Shown here: positions 9,040 to 17,486 of the stretch, one piece after another
Layout: the number at the start of each line of letters is the position of its first letter
Position numbering within the stretch: the first letter of the stretch is position 1
Source: Yonghaparkia sp. Root332
Lineage (GTDB): Bacteria; Actinomycetota; Actinomycetes; Actinomycetales; Microbacteriaceae
Length of the DNA: 64,000 nucleotides
Direction: 5' to 3'
NCBI RefSeq assembly: GCF_001425665.1
Contig: NZ_LMCX01000002.1
Coordinates: forward strand, 806,001-870,000
Translations under genes and position numbers: made by a program
Notes under the pieces: model-generated
The model's database searches: none
The model's input: only the letters and a program-made list of their open reading frames with translations
Told to the model about the DNA's origin: nothing

Positions 9040-9059
9040 GCCGAGCATCCGTCGCCGCT
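9038..9059. repeat. 22-mer repeated at 31689-31710
   Basis: GAGCCGAGCATCCGTCGCCGCT begins in the lacI stop codon and is found again (21 of 22 identical) just after uppP. A 14-base part recurs after the Ski2-like helicase gene (41433). Confidence 0.4.
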
Positions 9060-9062
9060 TCG

Positions 9063-9068
9063 TAGACT
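9063..9068 (+). promoter_or_regulatory. -10 element, leaderless D,D-carboxypeptidase-like gene
   Basis: TAGACT, six bases, then ATG at 9075. Confidence 0.45.
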
Positions 9069-9074
9069 GGGCGG

Positions 9075-10304
9075 ATGCGCCGCCGTCCCCTCGCCCTCGT
9101 CGCCGGGATCACCGCCGGCGCTCTCGCGACGGGCGCCGGGCTGTACTCGACCGTCGCGCTCATGACGCCCGTGCCCGCCGTGACGGGCGAGGCCATCGCG
9201 CGGGCGAGCGTCGCGACCCCGGTCGAGACCGTCGCCCTGCCCGGATACGGGGCGAGCGCCGTCGGACCGCTCGAGGAGCGCGGGGCCGTCTACGCCGGGA
9301 CCGACCTCGACACGCCGCGGCCGATCGCCTCGATCACGAAGGTCGTCACGGCGCTCGTCGTGCTCGACGCGAAGCCCCTCGCCGCGGGGGAGAAGGGACC
9401 GACGATCACCCTCGACGCCGCCGCGGGCGCGCTCGACGAGGAGTACATCGCGCGCAACGGCTCGGTCGCGCCGGCGCGCGAGGGACTGCAGCTGACGCAG
9501 CGCCAGCTCATCGACCTCATGCTCGTCTGGTCGGCCAACAACTACGCGGACACCCTCGCGATCTGGGCGTTCGGCTCGGTCGACGCCTACGTCGAGGCGG
9601 CTCGCGCGTGGATCGACCGCGCGGGTCTCGACGGCCTCCAGGTCGCCGACGCCACCGGCTTCTCGCCGCAGAGCGCCGCGACCCCCCGCGCGCTGCTCGA
9701 CCTCGCCCGGCTCGCCGTCGCGAATCCCGTCATCGCCGACTCGGCCGGGCTCCAGCGGATCGACGTGCCCGGCGTCGGCGCCTTCGAGAACCGCAACACC
9801 GCGCTCGGGCTCGACGGCGTGACCGGCCTCAAGACCGGGACGACGGAGGAGGCCGGCGCGTGCCTGCTGTTCTCGGGGCGCGCCGAGGTCGACGGCGGGA
9901 CCGTGGAGGTGGTGGGCGTCGTGCTCGACGCCGAGGTGCACGCCCGGGCCGCCGCCGACTCGCGCGCCCTGCTGACGAGCGTCGTCGACGACTACCGCAC
10001 GGTCTCGCTCGGCACCGCAGGCGAGGTCGTCGCGCGCTGGCGCGCGCCGTGGGGCGACGAGGCCGAGCTGCGCATCGCCGAAGACGCGCGCGAGCTCGTC
10101 TGGGGCGGGGCGTCGAGCCAGTCGTTCGTGCCGATCCCGTCGCTGCCGCCGGGCGGCGCGGCGCCGTCCGGTCCGCTCATGATCGTGCAGCTCGGCGACG
10201 AGCAGGTGGATGTCCCGCTCGAGTGGAGCGGACGGATCGCGGGCCCCGACCCCTGGTGGCGGCTGATGCGGCCGCTGCGCGAGTGGGGCATCCTCGCGGA
10301 GTGA
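9075..10304 (+). CDS. D-alanyl-D-alanine carboxypeptidase-like protein (peptidase S11)
   Basis: 409 residues. An N-terminal signal/anchor helix (residues 8-28) is followed by a penicillin-binding fold with the three active-site motifs: SITK (86-89, nucleophile Ser86), SAN (153-155) and KTG (253-255). The protein would act outside the membrane, trimming D-Ala from peptidoglycan stem peptides. The C-terminal 120 residues resemble the beta-rich extension of PBP5-type enzymes but without a clear membrane anchor. The stop codon directly abuts the stop of the convergent SGNH hydrolase gene (TGATCA). Confidence 0.85.
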   Translation: MRRRPLALVAGITAGALATGAGLYSTVALMTPVPAVTGEAIARASVATPVETVALPGYGASAVGPLEERGAVYAGTDLDTPRPIASITKVVTALVVLDAKPLAAGEKGPTITLDAAAGALDEEYIARNGSVAPAREGLQLTQRQLIDLMLVWSANNYADTLAIWAFGSVDAYVEAARAWIDRAGLDGLQVADATGFSPQSAATPRALLDLARLAVANPVIADSAGLQRIDVPGVGAFENRNTALGLDGVTGLKTGTTEEAGACLLFSGRAEVDGGTVEVVGVVLDAEVHARAAADSRALLTSVVDDYRTVSLGTAGEVVARWRAPWGDEAELRIAEDARELVWGGASSQSFVPIPSLPPGGAAPSGPLMIVQLGDEQVDVPLEWSGRIAGPDPWWRLMRPLREWGILAE

Positions 10305-11081
10305 TCAGCGGCGCGGCGGCAGCGCGTCGGGCCGCTTGGCGGTGATGCGGTCGCCGGAGGACTGGTGGCGGATGCGCCGCACGACCCACGGCACGAGGTA
10401 CTCGCGCGCCCAGCCCATGTCCTCCGTGCGGGCCTGCCGCCACGTGCGCACCGGGAGCGGCTCGGGCCTCATCGGCTCGAGGTCGTGGGCGACGCCGAGC
10501 GCGTCGAGCGTGGCCCGGGCGATCGTGTGGTGGCCGAGGCCGGAGAAGTGCAGCCGGTCGGGGTGCCACATCCGCGAGTCCTGCAGCTCGCGCAGCGCCC
10601 ACATGTCGACCACGATCGCGTCGTGCGTCGCCGCGACGTACCGCAGGTTCTCGTTGTAGATCGCGACCTTGCCGCGCACGCGCCGCAGAACGGGCGTCAT
10701 GCCGATGTCGGGTCCGTTGAACATGACCACCGTGGCGCCGTCCGAGCGCAGGCGCACGATCGCCCGCTCGAAGCGCGCGGCGACCTCGTCCGGATCGGTG
10801 CCGGGCCGGATGATGTCGTTGCCGCCCGCGGAGATCGAGATGAGGTCGGGCCGCAGCGCGAGGGCCGGCTCGATCTGCTCGTCGGCGATCTGCTGGAGCA
10901 GACGGCCGCGGACGGCGAGGTTGGCGTAGGCGAAGTCGTCGGTGCGCTCGGCGAGCTTCTCGGCCACGCGGTCGGCCCACCCGCGGTGACCGCCGGGGGA
11001 GTCGGGCTCGGGGTCTCCGATGCCCTCGGTGAACGAGTCGCCGATCGCGACGTACCGCGACCAGGGGTGCAGCTGAGACAT
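10305..11081 (-). CDS. SGNH/GDSL-type esterase or hydrolase
   Basis: 258 residues with all SGNH blocks: GDSF with nucleophile Ser16, Gly in the VRGRLLQQ stretch, GGND near residue 90, and the catalytic DRLHFSGLGHH (Asp/His) near 175. No signal peptide is evident, which suggests a cytoplasmic lipase/esterase-like enzyme; the substrate cannot be inferred. The ATG lies six bases after CACGAT on the minus strand, a leaderless arrangement. Confidence 0.88.
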   Translation of the reverse strand: MSQLHPWSRYVAIGDSFTEGIGDPEPDSPGGHRGWADRVAEKLAERTDDFAYANLAVRGRLLQQIADEQIEPALALRPDLISISAGGNDIIRPGTDPDEVAARFERAIVRLRSDGATVVMFNGPDIGMTPVLRRVRGKVAIYNENLRYVAATHDAIVVDMWALRELQDSRMWHPDRLHFSGLGHHTIARATLDALGVAHDLEPMRPEPLPVRTWRQARTEDMGWAREYLVPWVVRRIRHQSSGDRITAKRPDALPPRR

Positions 11082-11087
11082 GCTCCC

Positions 11088-11093
11088 ATCGTG
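11088..11093 (-). promoter_or_regulatory. -10 element, leaderless SGNH hydrolase gene
   Basis: CACGAT on the minus strand, six bases before the ATG at 11081. Confidence 0.4.
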
Positions 11094-11186
11094 ACAGACG
11101 GTGCCGCTCCCGCGCAGTTCCGGCTTCCGAACCGGGTGCGTCCGGCCTCCCCAGGGCTAGCTGGGAGGAATCTGTAAGCTTCGTGG

Positions 11187-11274
11187 CCCCCGCACGGGGG
11201 GTGTGCTTGACTGTTCGCCGAGCGATTCCACCGAGTCGTTCGAACGAAGGCTGAGAGGCACCTGGCTCTCAGCC
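11187..11274 (+). promoter_or_regulatory. Structured leader upstream of the GlsB-type gene
   Basis: Three perfect inverted repeats occur here: CCCCC-gcac-GGGGG (11187-11200), the palindrome TCGTTCGAACGA (11236-11247), and GGCTGAGAG/CTCTCAGCC (11249-11274, loop of 8). The last ends 19 bases before the ATG. Role unknown; an operator or leader structure is possible. Confidence 0.35.
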
Positions 11275-11293
11275 ACAACGAAAGGGCAATCCC

Positions 11294-11563
11294 ATGGGTT
11301 TCCTCGCTTTCCTCCTCCTCGGGCTCATCGCCGGCGCCATCGCGAAGCTGATCCTCCCGGGCAAGCAGAACGTCGGCTGGTTGATGACCCTCGTCCTCGG
11401 CGTCCTCGGCGCACTCCTCGGCGGATGGCTCGGCAGCGTGCTCTTCGGCACCGGCCTCGAGGAGTTCTTCGACCTCAGCACGTGGCTGCTCGCCATCGCC
11501 GGCGCCATCATCGTGCTCCTGATCTACGGCGCGATCGTCGGCCGCAAGGGCCGTCGCGCGTAA
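11294..11563 (+). CDS. GlsB/YeaQ/YmgE-family small membrane protein
   Basis: 89 residues forming three hydrophobic helices with glycine-rich packing (LIAGAIAKLILPGK, LGVLGALLGGWLGS), the signature of the transglycosylase-associated/YeaQ family, usually stress-linked in bacteria; biochemical role unknown. The ATG has a GGGC/AAAGG purine-rich ribosome site. It stands alone between two unrelated genes, has a long structured leader, and is followed by a strong hairpin terminator. Confidence 0.88.
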   Translation: MGFLAFLLLGLIAGAIAKLILPGKQNVGWLMTLVLGVLGALLGGWLGSVLFGTGLEEFFDLSTWLLAIAGAIIVLLIYGAIVGRKGRRA

Positions 11564-11582
11564 TCGCGACCAGTACCGCCCA

Positions 11583-11614
11583 CGGGGGCGGATCGCTTCG
11601 GCGGTCCGCCCCCG
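11583..11614 (+). terminator. Hairpin terminator after the GlsB-type gene
   Basis: A perfect 10-bp stem CGGGGGCGGA/TCCGCCCCCG with a 12-base loop starts 20 bases after the stop codon. No T run follows, as is common in actinobacteria. Confidence 0.6.
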
Positions 11615-11637
11615 TTCGCGTGTCCGGCGGTCATCGG

Positions 11638-11660
11638 TCGTCGGCGGTCGATGCCAGGAT
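11638..11660 (+). promoter_or_regulatory. dinB promoter with PafBC-like element and leaderless -10
   Basis: CAGGAT (11655-11660) stands six bases before the GTG. TCGTCGGCG lies exactly 8 bases upstream of it and matches 7 of 9 positions of the RecA-NDp/PafBC motif TTGTCRGTG, both mismatches being T to C. In GC-rich DNA this match is only suggestive. Confidence 0.35.
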
Positions 11661-11666
11661 GTCCGC

Positions 11667-12971
11667 GTGAGCAAGCAGGACGGCAGCGGGCGGCAGGTCA
11701 CGGCCGCGCCGACCGCCGACACGAGCGCGAGCATCCTGCATCTGGACATGGACGCGTTCTTCGCCTCGGTCGAGCTGCTCGAGCGGCCCGAGCTGCGAGG
11801 GAGGCCCGTCATCGTCGGCCATCGCGGGGCGCGATCGGTCGTCACGGCCGCGACCTACGAGGCCCGGCGCTACGGCGTGAACTCGGCGATGCCCATGGCC
11901 CTCGCGCTGCGCCGCTGCCCGAACGCGATCGTGCTCGAGCCCCACTACGACCGCTACCAGCACTTCTCTCGCGAGGTCATGCGGATCCTCGGCGACGCCA
12001 CCCCCCTCGTCGAGCCGCTCTCGATCGACGAGGCGTTCCTCGACGTGCGCGGGGCCGTTCCGCTGTTCGGGCCGCCGTTCGCGATCGCGACCGCGCTGCG
12101 CGAGCGCATCCGGAGCGAGACGGGCCTCACCGCCTCGGTCGGGGCCGCTGCCACCAAGTTCGTCGCCAAGCTCGCCTCCAGCCGGGCCAAGCCCGACGGC
12201 CTGCTCGTCGTCCCCGAGGCCGACACGATCGCCTTCCTCCACCCCCAGCCGATCACCGCGCTGTGGGGCGTCGGCGCCTCGACGGAGGAGCGGCTCGCCC
12301 GACTCGGGCTGCGCACGATCGGCGACCTCGCCGCGACGCCGCTCGACTCCCTGCGCGCCGTCATCGGCGAGGCGGGCGCCGCGCGGCTGCACGAGCTCGC
12401 CTGGGGTCGAGACCCGCGCGCCGTGACGCCCGGGCGCGACGAGAAGTCGATCGGGCACGAGGTCACCTTCGAGCGCGACGTGAGCGACGCGGACGCGCTC
12501 GATCGCGAGCTGCTGCGCCTGTCGACGCGCGTCGCCGAGCGGCTGCGGCGCGGCGGCTGGGTCGCGCGCACGGTCGCGGTGAAGATCCGCTTCGGCGACT
12601 TCCGCACGATCACGCGCTCGCGCACGCTCGCCGAGCCGAGCGACGTGGCCGAGCGGCTCTCGCGCGAGGCGCGGGCGCTGCTGGGGGAGGCGCGGCCGGC
12701 GGGCACGGGCATCCGCCTCATCGGGGTCAGGGCCGAGAACCTGCTCCCCGCGGGGTCGGTGGCGCGCGGCCTCTGGGACGACGACGAGCCGTGGCGCGAG
12801 ACGGAGACGACGCTCGACGCGGTCGCCGAGCGGTTCGGCCGCGGGGCGATCCAGCGCGCATCCCTGCTCGCGCCGGGGGAGCGGCGGCGGTCGGCGCTCT
12901 CGACCCACGGGACGGACTCCTCGACCGACGGCGCGGCCCCGTCGACCGACGATGTCGGCGGCCTCGACTAG
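11667..12971 (+). CDS. dinB: DNA polymerase IV (Y-family translesion polymerase)
   Basis: 434 residues. Catalytic carboxylates are in LDMDAFF (Asp27) and SIDEAFLD (Asp121, Glu122); the palm/fingers region YEARRYGVNSAMP and the helix-hairpin-helix and little-finger domains follow to about residue 385. It bypasses damaged template bases. The last 50 residues are a low-complexity Ser/Thr/Asp tail; a QRASLL sequence just before it may be the clamp-binding site, but this is uncertain. The GTG start lies 6 bases after CAGGAT. The stop overlaps the -10 of the following helicase gene. Confidence 0.94.
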   Translation: MSKQDGSGRQVTAAPTADTSASILHLDMDAFFASVELLERPELRGRPVIVGHRGARSVVTAATYEARRYGVNSAMPMALALRRCPNAIVLEPHYDRYQHFSREVMRILGDATPLVEPLSIDEAFLDVRGAVPLFGPPFAIATALRERIRSETGLTASVGAAATKFVAKLASSRAKPDGLLVVPEADTIAFLHPQPITALWGVGASTEERLARLGLRTIGDLAATPLDSLRAVIGEAGAARLHELAWGRDPRAVTPGRDEKSIGHEVTFERDVSDADALDRELLRLSTRVAERLRRGGWVARTVAVKIRFGDFRTITRSRTLAEPSDVAERLSREARALLGEARPAGTGIRLIGVRAENLLPAGSVARGLWDDDEPWRETETTLDAVAERFGRGAIQRASLLAPGERRRSALSTHGTDSSTDGAAPSTDDVGGLD

Positions 12972-12974
12972 CAT
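12952..12974 (+). promoter_or_regulatory. Helicase promoter with PafBC-like element
   Basis: TAGCAT (12969-12974) overlaps the dinB stop codon and is 8 bases before the GTG. ATGTCGGCG (12952-12960) is exactly 8 bases upstream of it and matches 7 of 9 positions of TTGTCRGTG. Confidence 0.4.
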
Positions 12975-12982
12975 CGGGTCGA

Positions 12983-14764
12983 GTGAGCACCCCCGACCGC
13001 ACCGCCCCCCACGTGGGCACGTTCGCGGCCGAGCATCTCTCCCCGTCCTTCCCCGAGCGGGCCGCTCGCGGCACCGCGAGCCGCCTGCGCGCCTGGCAGG
13101 CCGAGGCCCTCGACCGCTACTTCGAGCGCGAGCCCCGCGACTTCCTCGCCGCCGCGACGCCCGGCGCCGGGAAGACCACCTTCGCCCTGCGCCTCGCGAC
13201 CGAGCTGCTCGCGCGCCGCAGCGTCGATCGCGTCATCGTCGTCGCACCGACCGAGCACCTCAAGCGGCAGTGGGCCGACGCGGCGCACCGCGTGGGCATC
13301 CGGCTCGACCCGGCGTTCCGGAACAGTCAGCGGGTCATCCCGCGCTCGTTCCACGGCATCGCCGTGACGTACGCGCAGGTCGCCGCGAAGCCCTACCTGC
13401 ACCGCACGCTCACCGAGACCGCCTCGACCCTAGTGATCCTCGACGAGGTGCACCACGGCGGTGACGCGCTCAGCTGGGGCGACGCCATCCGCGAGGCCTA
13501 CGAGGGCGCGGCGCGGCGGCTGTCGCTCACCGGCACGCCGTTCCGCTCCGATACCGCGCCGATCCCGTTCGTGTCGTACGTGCCCGACGAGCAGGGCATC
13601 CGCGTCTCGCAGACCGACTACTCCTACGGCTACGGGCGGGCTCTCGCCGACGGCGTCGTGCGCCCCGTGCTCTTCATGGCCTACGCGGGGAAGGTGCGCT
13701 GGCGCACCACCACGGGCGACGAGATGGAGGCCCACCTCGGGCAGGGCGACACGCAGGACGTCACCGCGCAGGCGTGGCGCACCGCCCTCGACCCCGAGGG
13801 GCAGTGGATGCCCGGGGTGCTGTCGGCGGCGGACCGCCGGCTCACCGAGGTGCGCCACGCCGTCCCCGACGCCGGGGGCCTCGTCATCGCGACCGACCAG
13901 ACGGCCGCGCGCGCCTACGCCGCGCTGCTGCACCGGATCACCGGGGAGGCCCCGACGGTCGTCCTCTCCGACGACAAGGGCGCGAGCGAGCGGATCCAGC
14001 AGTACGCCGACGGCGACGGCCGCTGGCTCGTCGCGGTGCGCATGGTCTCGGAGGGCGTCGACGTGCCGCGCCTCGCGGTCGGCGTCTACGCGACCAGCTC
14101 GTCGACGCCGCTGTTCTTCGCGCAGGCGATCGGCCGCTTCGTGCGCGCCCGGCGACGCGGCGAGACGGCGTCGATCTTCATCCCGAGCGTGCCGCCCATC
14201 ATGGGCCTCGCGAACGAGCTCGAGCGCGAGCGCGACCACGCCCTCGACCGCGAGGGCACCGACGACGAGCTGCTCGCCGACGACCTCATGCGCGAGGCCG
14301 AGACGGGCGAGAGCGCGAGCGACGCGCTCACCGAGACGTACGCCTTCGCGGCGCTCGAGTCGCACGCGCAGTTCGACAAGGTGCTCTACGAGGGCGTCGA
14401 GTTCGGCCAGCAGGCCGAGGTCGGCAGCCTCGAGGAGCTCGACTTCCTCGGCCTGCCTGGCATCCTCGAGCCCGATCAGGTGCACGAGCTGCTGCGCTCG
14501 CGCTACCAGCGGCAGATGCGCCGCGTCGCCGAGCGCCCGCCGTCGGAGCGCCAGCCCGCCCCGCTCTACCGCACGCTCAAGGAGCAGCGCACCCTGCTCA
14601 ACAGCCTCGTCGGGCTCCGCGCGAAGCTCACCGGCCAGCCGCACGGGCACGTGCACGCCGAGCTGCGCCGCGTGTGCGGCGGGCCCGCGGTCGGCCAGGC
14701 GAGCGTCGCGCAGCTGCAGTCGCGGATCGACTTCCTCCGCCGTCAGATGGCCGCAGGGGGCTGA
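12983..14764 (+). CDS. DEAH-type superfamily 2 helicase
   Basis: 593 residues. RecA-like domain 1 has Walker A TPGAGKT (59-65), motif Ia region APTEHLKRQW, the DEVH box (154-157) and motif III LTGTPFR. Domain 2 carries VSEGVDVPRLAVGVY and the arginine-finger motif QAIGRFVRARR. The architecture is that of ResIII/RadD-like helicases, with a C-terminal 150-residue region I do not recognise. It follows dinB by 11 bases yet has its own -10 and PafBC-like element, so a DNA-repair role is inferred, not shown. The GTG start follows the -10 at 8 bases. Confidence 0.87.
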   Translation: MSTPDRTAPHVGTFAAEHLSPSFPERAARGTASRLRAWQAEALDRYFEREPRDFLAAATPGAGKTTFALRLATELLARRSVDRVIVVAPTEHLKRQWADAAHRVGIRLDPAFRNSQRVIPRSFHGIAVTYAQVAAKPYLHRTLTETASTLVILDEVHHGGDALSWGDAIREAYEGAARRLSLTGTPFRSDTAPIPFVSYVPDEQGIRVSQTDYSYGYGRALADGVVRPVLFMAYAGKVRWRTTTGDEMEAHLGQGDTQDVTAQAWRTALDPEGQWMPGVLSAADRRLTEVRHAVPDAGGLVIATDQTAARAYAALLHRITGEAPTVVLSDDKGASERIQQYADGDGRWLVAVRMVSEGVDVPRLAVGVYATSSSTPLFFAQAIGRFVRARRRGETASIFIPSVPPIMGLANELERERDHALDREGTDDELLADDLMREAETGESASDALTETYAFAALESHAQFDKVLYEGVEFGQQAEVGSLEELDFLGLPGILEPDQVHELLRSRYQRQMRRVAERPPSERQPAPLYRTLKEQRTLLNSLVGLRAKLTGQPHGHVHAELRRVCGGPAVGQASVAQLQSRIDFLRRQMAAGG

Positions 14765-14802
14765 CGGCGGGCCCCGCGCCGTCGCGTCGGCGCCTCGCGC
14801 GG

Positions 14803-14808
14803 CAGGAT
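14803..14808 (+). promoter_or_regulatory. -10 element, leaderless D-threonine-aldolase-like gene
   Basis: CAGGAT, six bases, then ATG at 14815. Confidence 0.45.
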
Positions 14809-14814
14809 GGTGCC

Positions 14815-15888
14815 ATGCGCGACACCCCCTACCTCGTGATCGACGCCGACGTGCTCGAGGCGAACCTCGCTGAGATGGCCGCGCACGCCCGCGCCGTCGG
14901 CGTCGCGCTGCGCCCGCACGCGAAGACGCACAAGACGCTCGAGATCGCGCGCCGCCAGCTCGCGCACGGCGCCGTCGGGCTCACCGTGGCGACGGTCGCC
15001 GAAGCCGAGATCTTCGCCGCGGCCGGGTTCGCCGACCTGTTCATCGCGTATCCCGTCTGGGCCGAGGGGCCCCGCGCCCACCGCCTCCGCGCGCTCGCAG
15101 CAGCGTCGCGCGTACGCGTCGGCGCCGACTCCGTCGAGGGCGTGCGGATGCTCGCCGACGCCGTGCGCGCCGGCCGCCCCGACGCGTCCCCGCTCGCGAT
15201 CGCGGTCGAGGTGGACAGCGGTCACCACCGCTCTGGTCTCGCGCCCGAGCGCGCCGCGGAGGTCGCCGCCGCGGCGCTCGACGCCGGACTCGCGGTCGAC
15301 GGGGTGTTCACCTTCCCCGGGCACGCCTACGGGGTCGGCGCGGGCGGCCTCGCGGCGCGCGACGAGGCCGGGGCGCTCGCGAGGGCGCGCGACGCGCTCG
15401 CGGCCGCGGGCATCCCGTGCCCCGTCGTGAGCGGGGGATCGACGCCGAGCGCCCGCGCGGCCGATCGCGGCGTGCTGACCGAGCTGCGACCGGGCGTCTA
15501 CGCGCTCGGCGACGCCCAGCAGTGGGAGCTCGGGTCGTGCGAACCGGGGGCCATCGCGCTGCAGGCCCGGGCCACCGTCGTGAGCCGTCGGCCGGGCGTC
15601 GTCGTCGTCGATGCCGGCAGCAAGACGCTCGGAGCCGACCGCCCGGGGTGGACGACGGGCTTCGGGCGCGTGCCCGCCCTGCCGGAGGCGCGCATCGTCG
15701 CCCTCTCGGAGCATCACGCGACGATCGCGCTGCCGGACGGCGTCGAGGCTCCTGACCTCGGCTCCCGGCTGAGCATCGCCCCGAACCACGTGTGCATGGC
15801 CGTCGCCCTCGCCGACGAGCTCGTCGTGGAGACCGCGGAAGCGGAGGCCGGGGTCTGGGCCGTCGCGGCGCGCGGGGCGAACGCGTAG
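14815..15888 (+). CDS. D-threonine aldolase / D-serine dehydratase-like PLP enzyme
   Basis: 357 residues of the fold-III (alanine-racemase-like) PLP family. The PLP lysine is expected at Lys37 in LRPHAKTHK, which is the family hallmark. The C terminus has SEHHATI and PNHVC, the metal-binding His and Cys pattern of D-threonine aldolases and eukaryotic-type D-serine dehydratases. Substrate (D-threonine, D-serine or another 3-hydroxy-D-amino acid) cannot be decided from sequence. The ATG follows a CAGGAT -10 by six bases. It stands alone between the helicase and the DUF1206 cluster. Confidence 0.87.
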   Translation: MRDTPYLVIDADVLEANLAEMAAHARAVGVALRPHAKTHKTLEIARRQLAHGAVGLTVATVAEAEIFAAAGFADLFIAYPVWAEGPRAHRLRALAAASRVRVGADSVEGVRMLADAVRAGRPDASPLAIAVEVDSGHHRSGLAPERAAEVAAAALDAGLAVDGVFTFPGHAYGVGAGGLAARDEAGALARARDALAAAGIPCPVVSGGSTPSARAADRGVLTELRPGVYALGDAQQWELGSCEPGAIALQARATVVSRRPGVVVVDAGSKTLGADRPGWTTGFGRVPALPEARIVALSEHHATIALPDGVEAPDLGSRLSIAPNHVCMAVALADELVVETAEAEAGVWAVAARGANA

Positions 15889-15897
15889 GCCGGCGGC

Positions 15898-16692
15898 TCA
15901 GATCGTCGCGAGTCGGGCGCGCGCGATGCTGTAGACGCCGTAGATGATGAGTCCGGCGCCGATGGACGCGAGCCAGAACGGGCCGAGGAATCCGCGCCGG
16001 AGGGCTCCCAGAGCGCCGGCGAGCCCCGTGACGTCCGTCGGATCGACCTCGATCGCCTCGACGATGATGAGCCCGGCGAGCAGGAGGAAGGCGATGCCGC
16101 GGGCCACGTAGCCGACCGCGCCGAGCGCGCGCACGGCGCGGCCGCGTCGCCGCGACATCGGCCGGAGCTCCCACGAGAACCGGCGCCGCACGCCCTTCAC
16201 CACGAAGTAGCCGCCGCCGATGGCGATGCCGGCACCGATCAGGATGAGCACCACGGCGCCCGTGGTCGAGTCGAGGAGGGCGGCGCTGAGCGCGCGTGCG
16301 CTGCGGCCCGACATGAGGTCGCCGCCGAACAGGAGGACGCCGGGCGGGATCGCGAGGGCGAGATACACCAGCCCCTGCGCGGCGCTCGCGAGCCCCGAGG
16401 TCCAGCGGTGCATGGGGCCGCGATTGAGGAACGCGTCGGCGATCATCCAGACCCCCAGACCGACGAGGCTCACGATGACCGCGACCAGCAGGACGTCGCC
16501 GAGCGGTGCCGCGGCGATCGTCTCGAAGGCGCCGACCTCATCCGGCAGGACGCGTCGATCGCCGAAGGCCACCGCGATCGCGAGCGCGCCGATGATGACG
16601 TGGAGCAGCCCCGTCACGACCCAGCCCGAGCGGGCGAGGAGGGTGAAGATCCGACTCCCGTGCACGTTCTGCACGGTCGCGGATCCGTTCAT
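15898..16692 (-). CDS. DUF1206 membrane protein, copy 3 of a tandem trio
   Basis: 264 residues built from three repeats of a two-helix unit (six helices): each unit starts with a basic-aromatic stretch and an R/K-G-hhh-hhh-G helix, as in LARSGWVVTGLLHVIIG, ASAAQGLVYLALA and GYVARGIAFLLLAG. This is the DUF1206 pattern; function unknown. The ATG overlaps the stop of the second copy (ATGA). The three copies differ clearly in sequence, so the duplication is old. Confidence 0.88.
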   Translation of the reverse strand: MNGSATVQNVHGSRIFTLLARSGWVVTGLLHVIIGALAIAVAFGDRRVLPDEVGAFETIAAAPLGDVLLVAVIVSLVGLGVWMIADAFLNRGPMHRWTSGLASAAQGLVYLALAIPPGVLLFGGDLMSGRSARALSAALLDSTTGAVVLILIGAGIAIGGGYFVVKGVRRRFSWELRPMSRRRGRAVRALGAVGYVARGIAFLLLAGLIIVEAIEVDPTDVTGLAGALGALRRGFLGPFWLASIGAGLIIYGVYSIARARLATI

Positions 16693-17486
16693 AGGCGCGC
16701 CCAGCGTGCGCGCGCCGCGCAGTAGACGCCGTAGGCGACGAGGCCGAGCCCCACGAGGCTCAGGAGGATGACGCCGAAGGGGAGCTCGGTGAGCGCGCGC
16801 AGGGCGCCGTCGAGTCCGGTGACCTCGCTCGGGTCGGTCGTGACCGCGGCGACGACGGCGAGGATGCCGAGGGAGACGAGAGCCACGCCCTTGGCGACGT
16901 ACCCGATGACGCCGAGGGCGACGACCGTGCGACCGGTCGTGCCCGACGGCACGCGCAGATCGCGACGGAAGCGGCGGCGCAGACCCTTCACGACGAAGTA
17001 CACGCCGATGCCGACGATGACGAGGCCCAGCAGCGCGAGGACGAAGACGCCGCCGGGGGTCGCGATGAGGACGGCGCTCAGCTCGCGCGCGTCCTCCGTG
17101 GAGTCGGAGCGGCCGCCCATCGCGATCGTGACGGCCGATGCGGCGAGGGCGGCGTACACGACGCCCTTCAGTGCGGTGATGAGGCCGTCGCCGATCTCGC
17201 CCGTGGGGATCAGCAGCAGGAGGCCCTCGACGAGCAGCCACAGGGCGAGCGCGACGAGGCCGGCCGCGAGCACCCAGATGAGGATGATCCCCCCGGGTGT
17301 CGCCGCGATCGCGGTGAGCGCACCGGAGGGGTCGGCGTCGCGACCTCCCGTGCCGGCGCCCGTGGCGACCCCGAGGGCGAGGAAGCCCATGAGCACGTGC
17401 AGGAGCCCGTTCGTGGCGAATCCCGCGCGAGCGGCCAGCTGGAACGGCCGGCTGCCGCGCACCTCGCGGACGGCGCGGGCCCTCAC
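16689..17486 (-). CDS. DUF1206 membrane protein, copy 2 of a tandem trio
   Basis: 265 residues with the same three-unit, six-helix layout (ARAGFATNGLLHVLMG; ALKGVVYAALA; GYVAKGVALVSLG) and the shared C-terminal pattern GLVAYGVYCAARARWARL. The GTG start overlaps the stop of copy 1 (GTGA). Charged cytoplasmic linkers (KGLRRRFRRDL) match the same position in copies 1 and 3. Function unknown; the coupling suggests a hetero-oligomer. Confidence 0.88.
   Translation of the reverse strand: MRARAVREVRGSRPFQLAARAGFATNGLLHVLMGFLALGVATGAGTGGRDADPSGALTAIAATPGGIILIWVLAAGLVALALWLLVEGLLLLIPTGEIGDGLITALKGVVYAALAASAVTIAMGGRSDSTEDARELSAVLIATPGGVFVLALLGLVIVGIGVYFVVKGLRRRFRRDLRVPSGTTGRTVVALGVIGYVAKGVALVSLGILAVVAAVTTDPSEVTGLDGALRALTELPFGVILLSLVGLGLVAYGVYCAARARWARL

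Noticed and set aside
11236-11247. TCGTTCGAACGA as a possible LexA site
   Set aside because: The half-sites are in the wrong order (GTTCGAAC); LexA needs GAAC-N4-GTTC.
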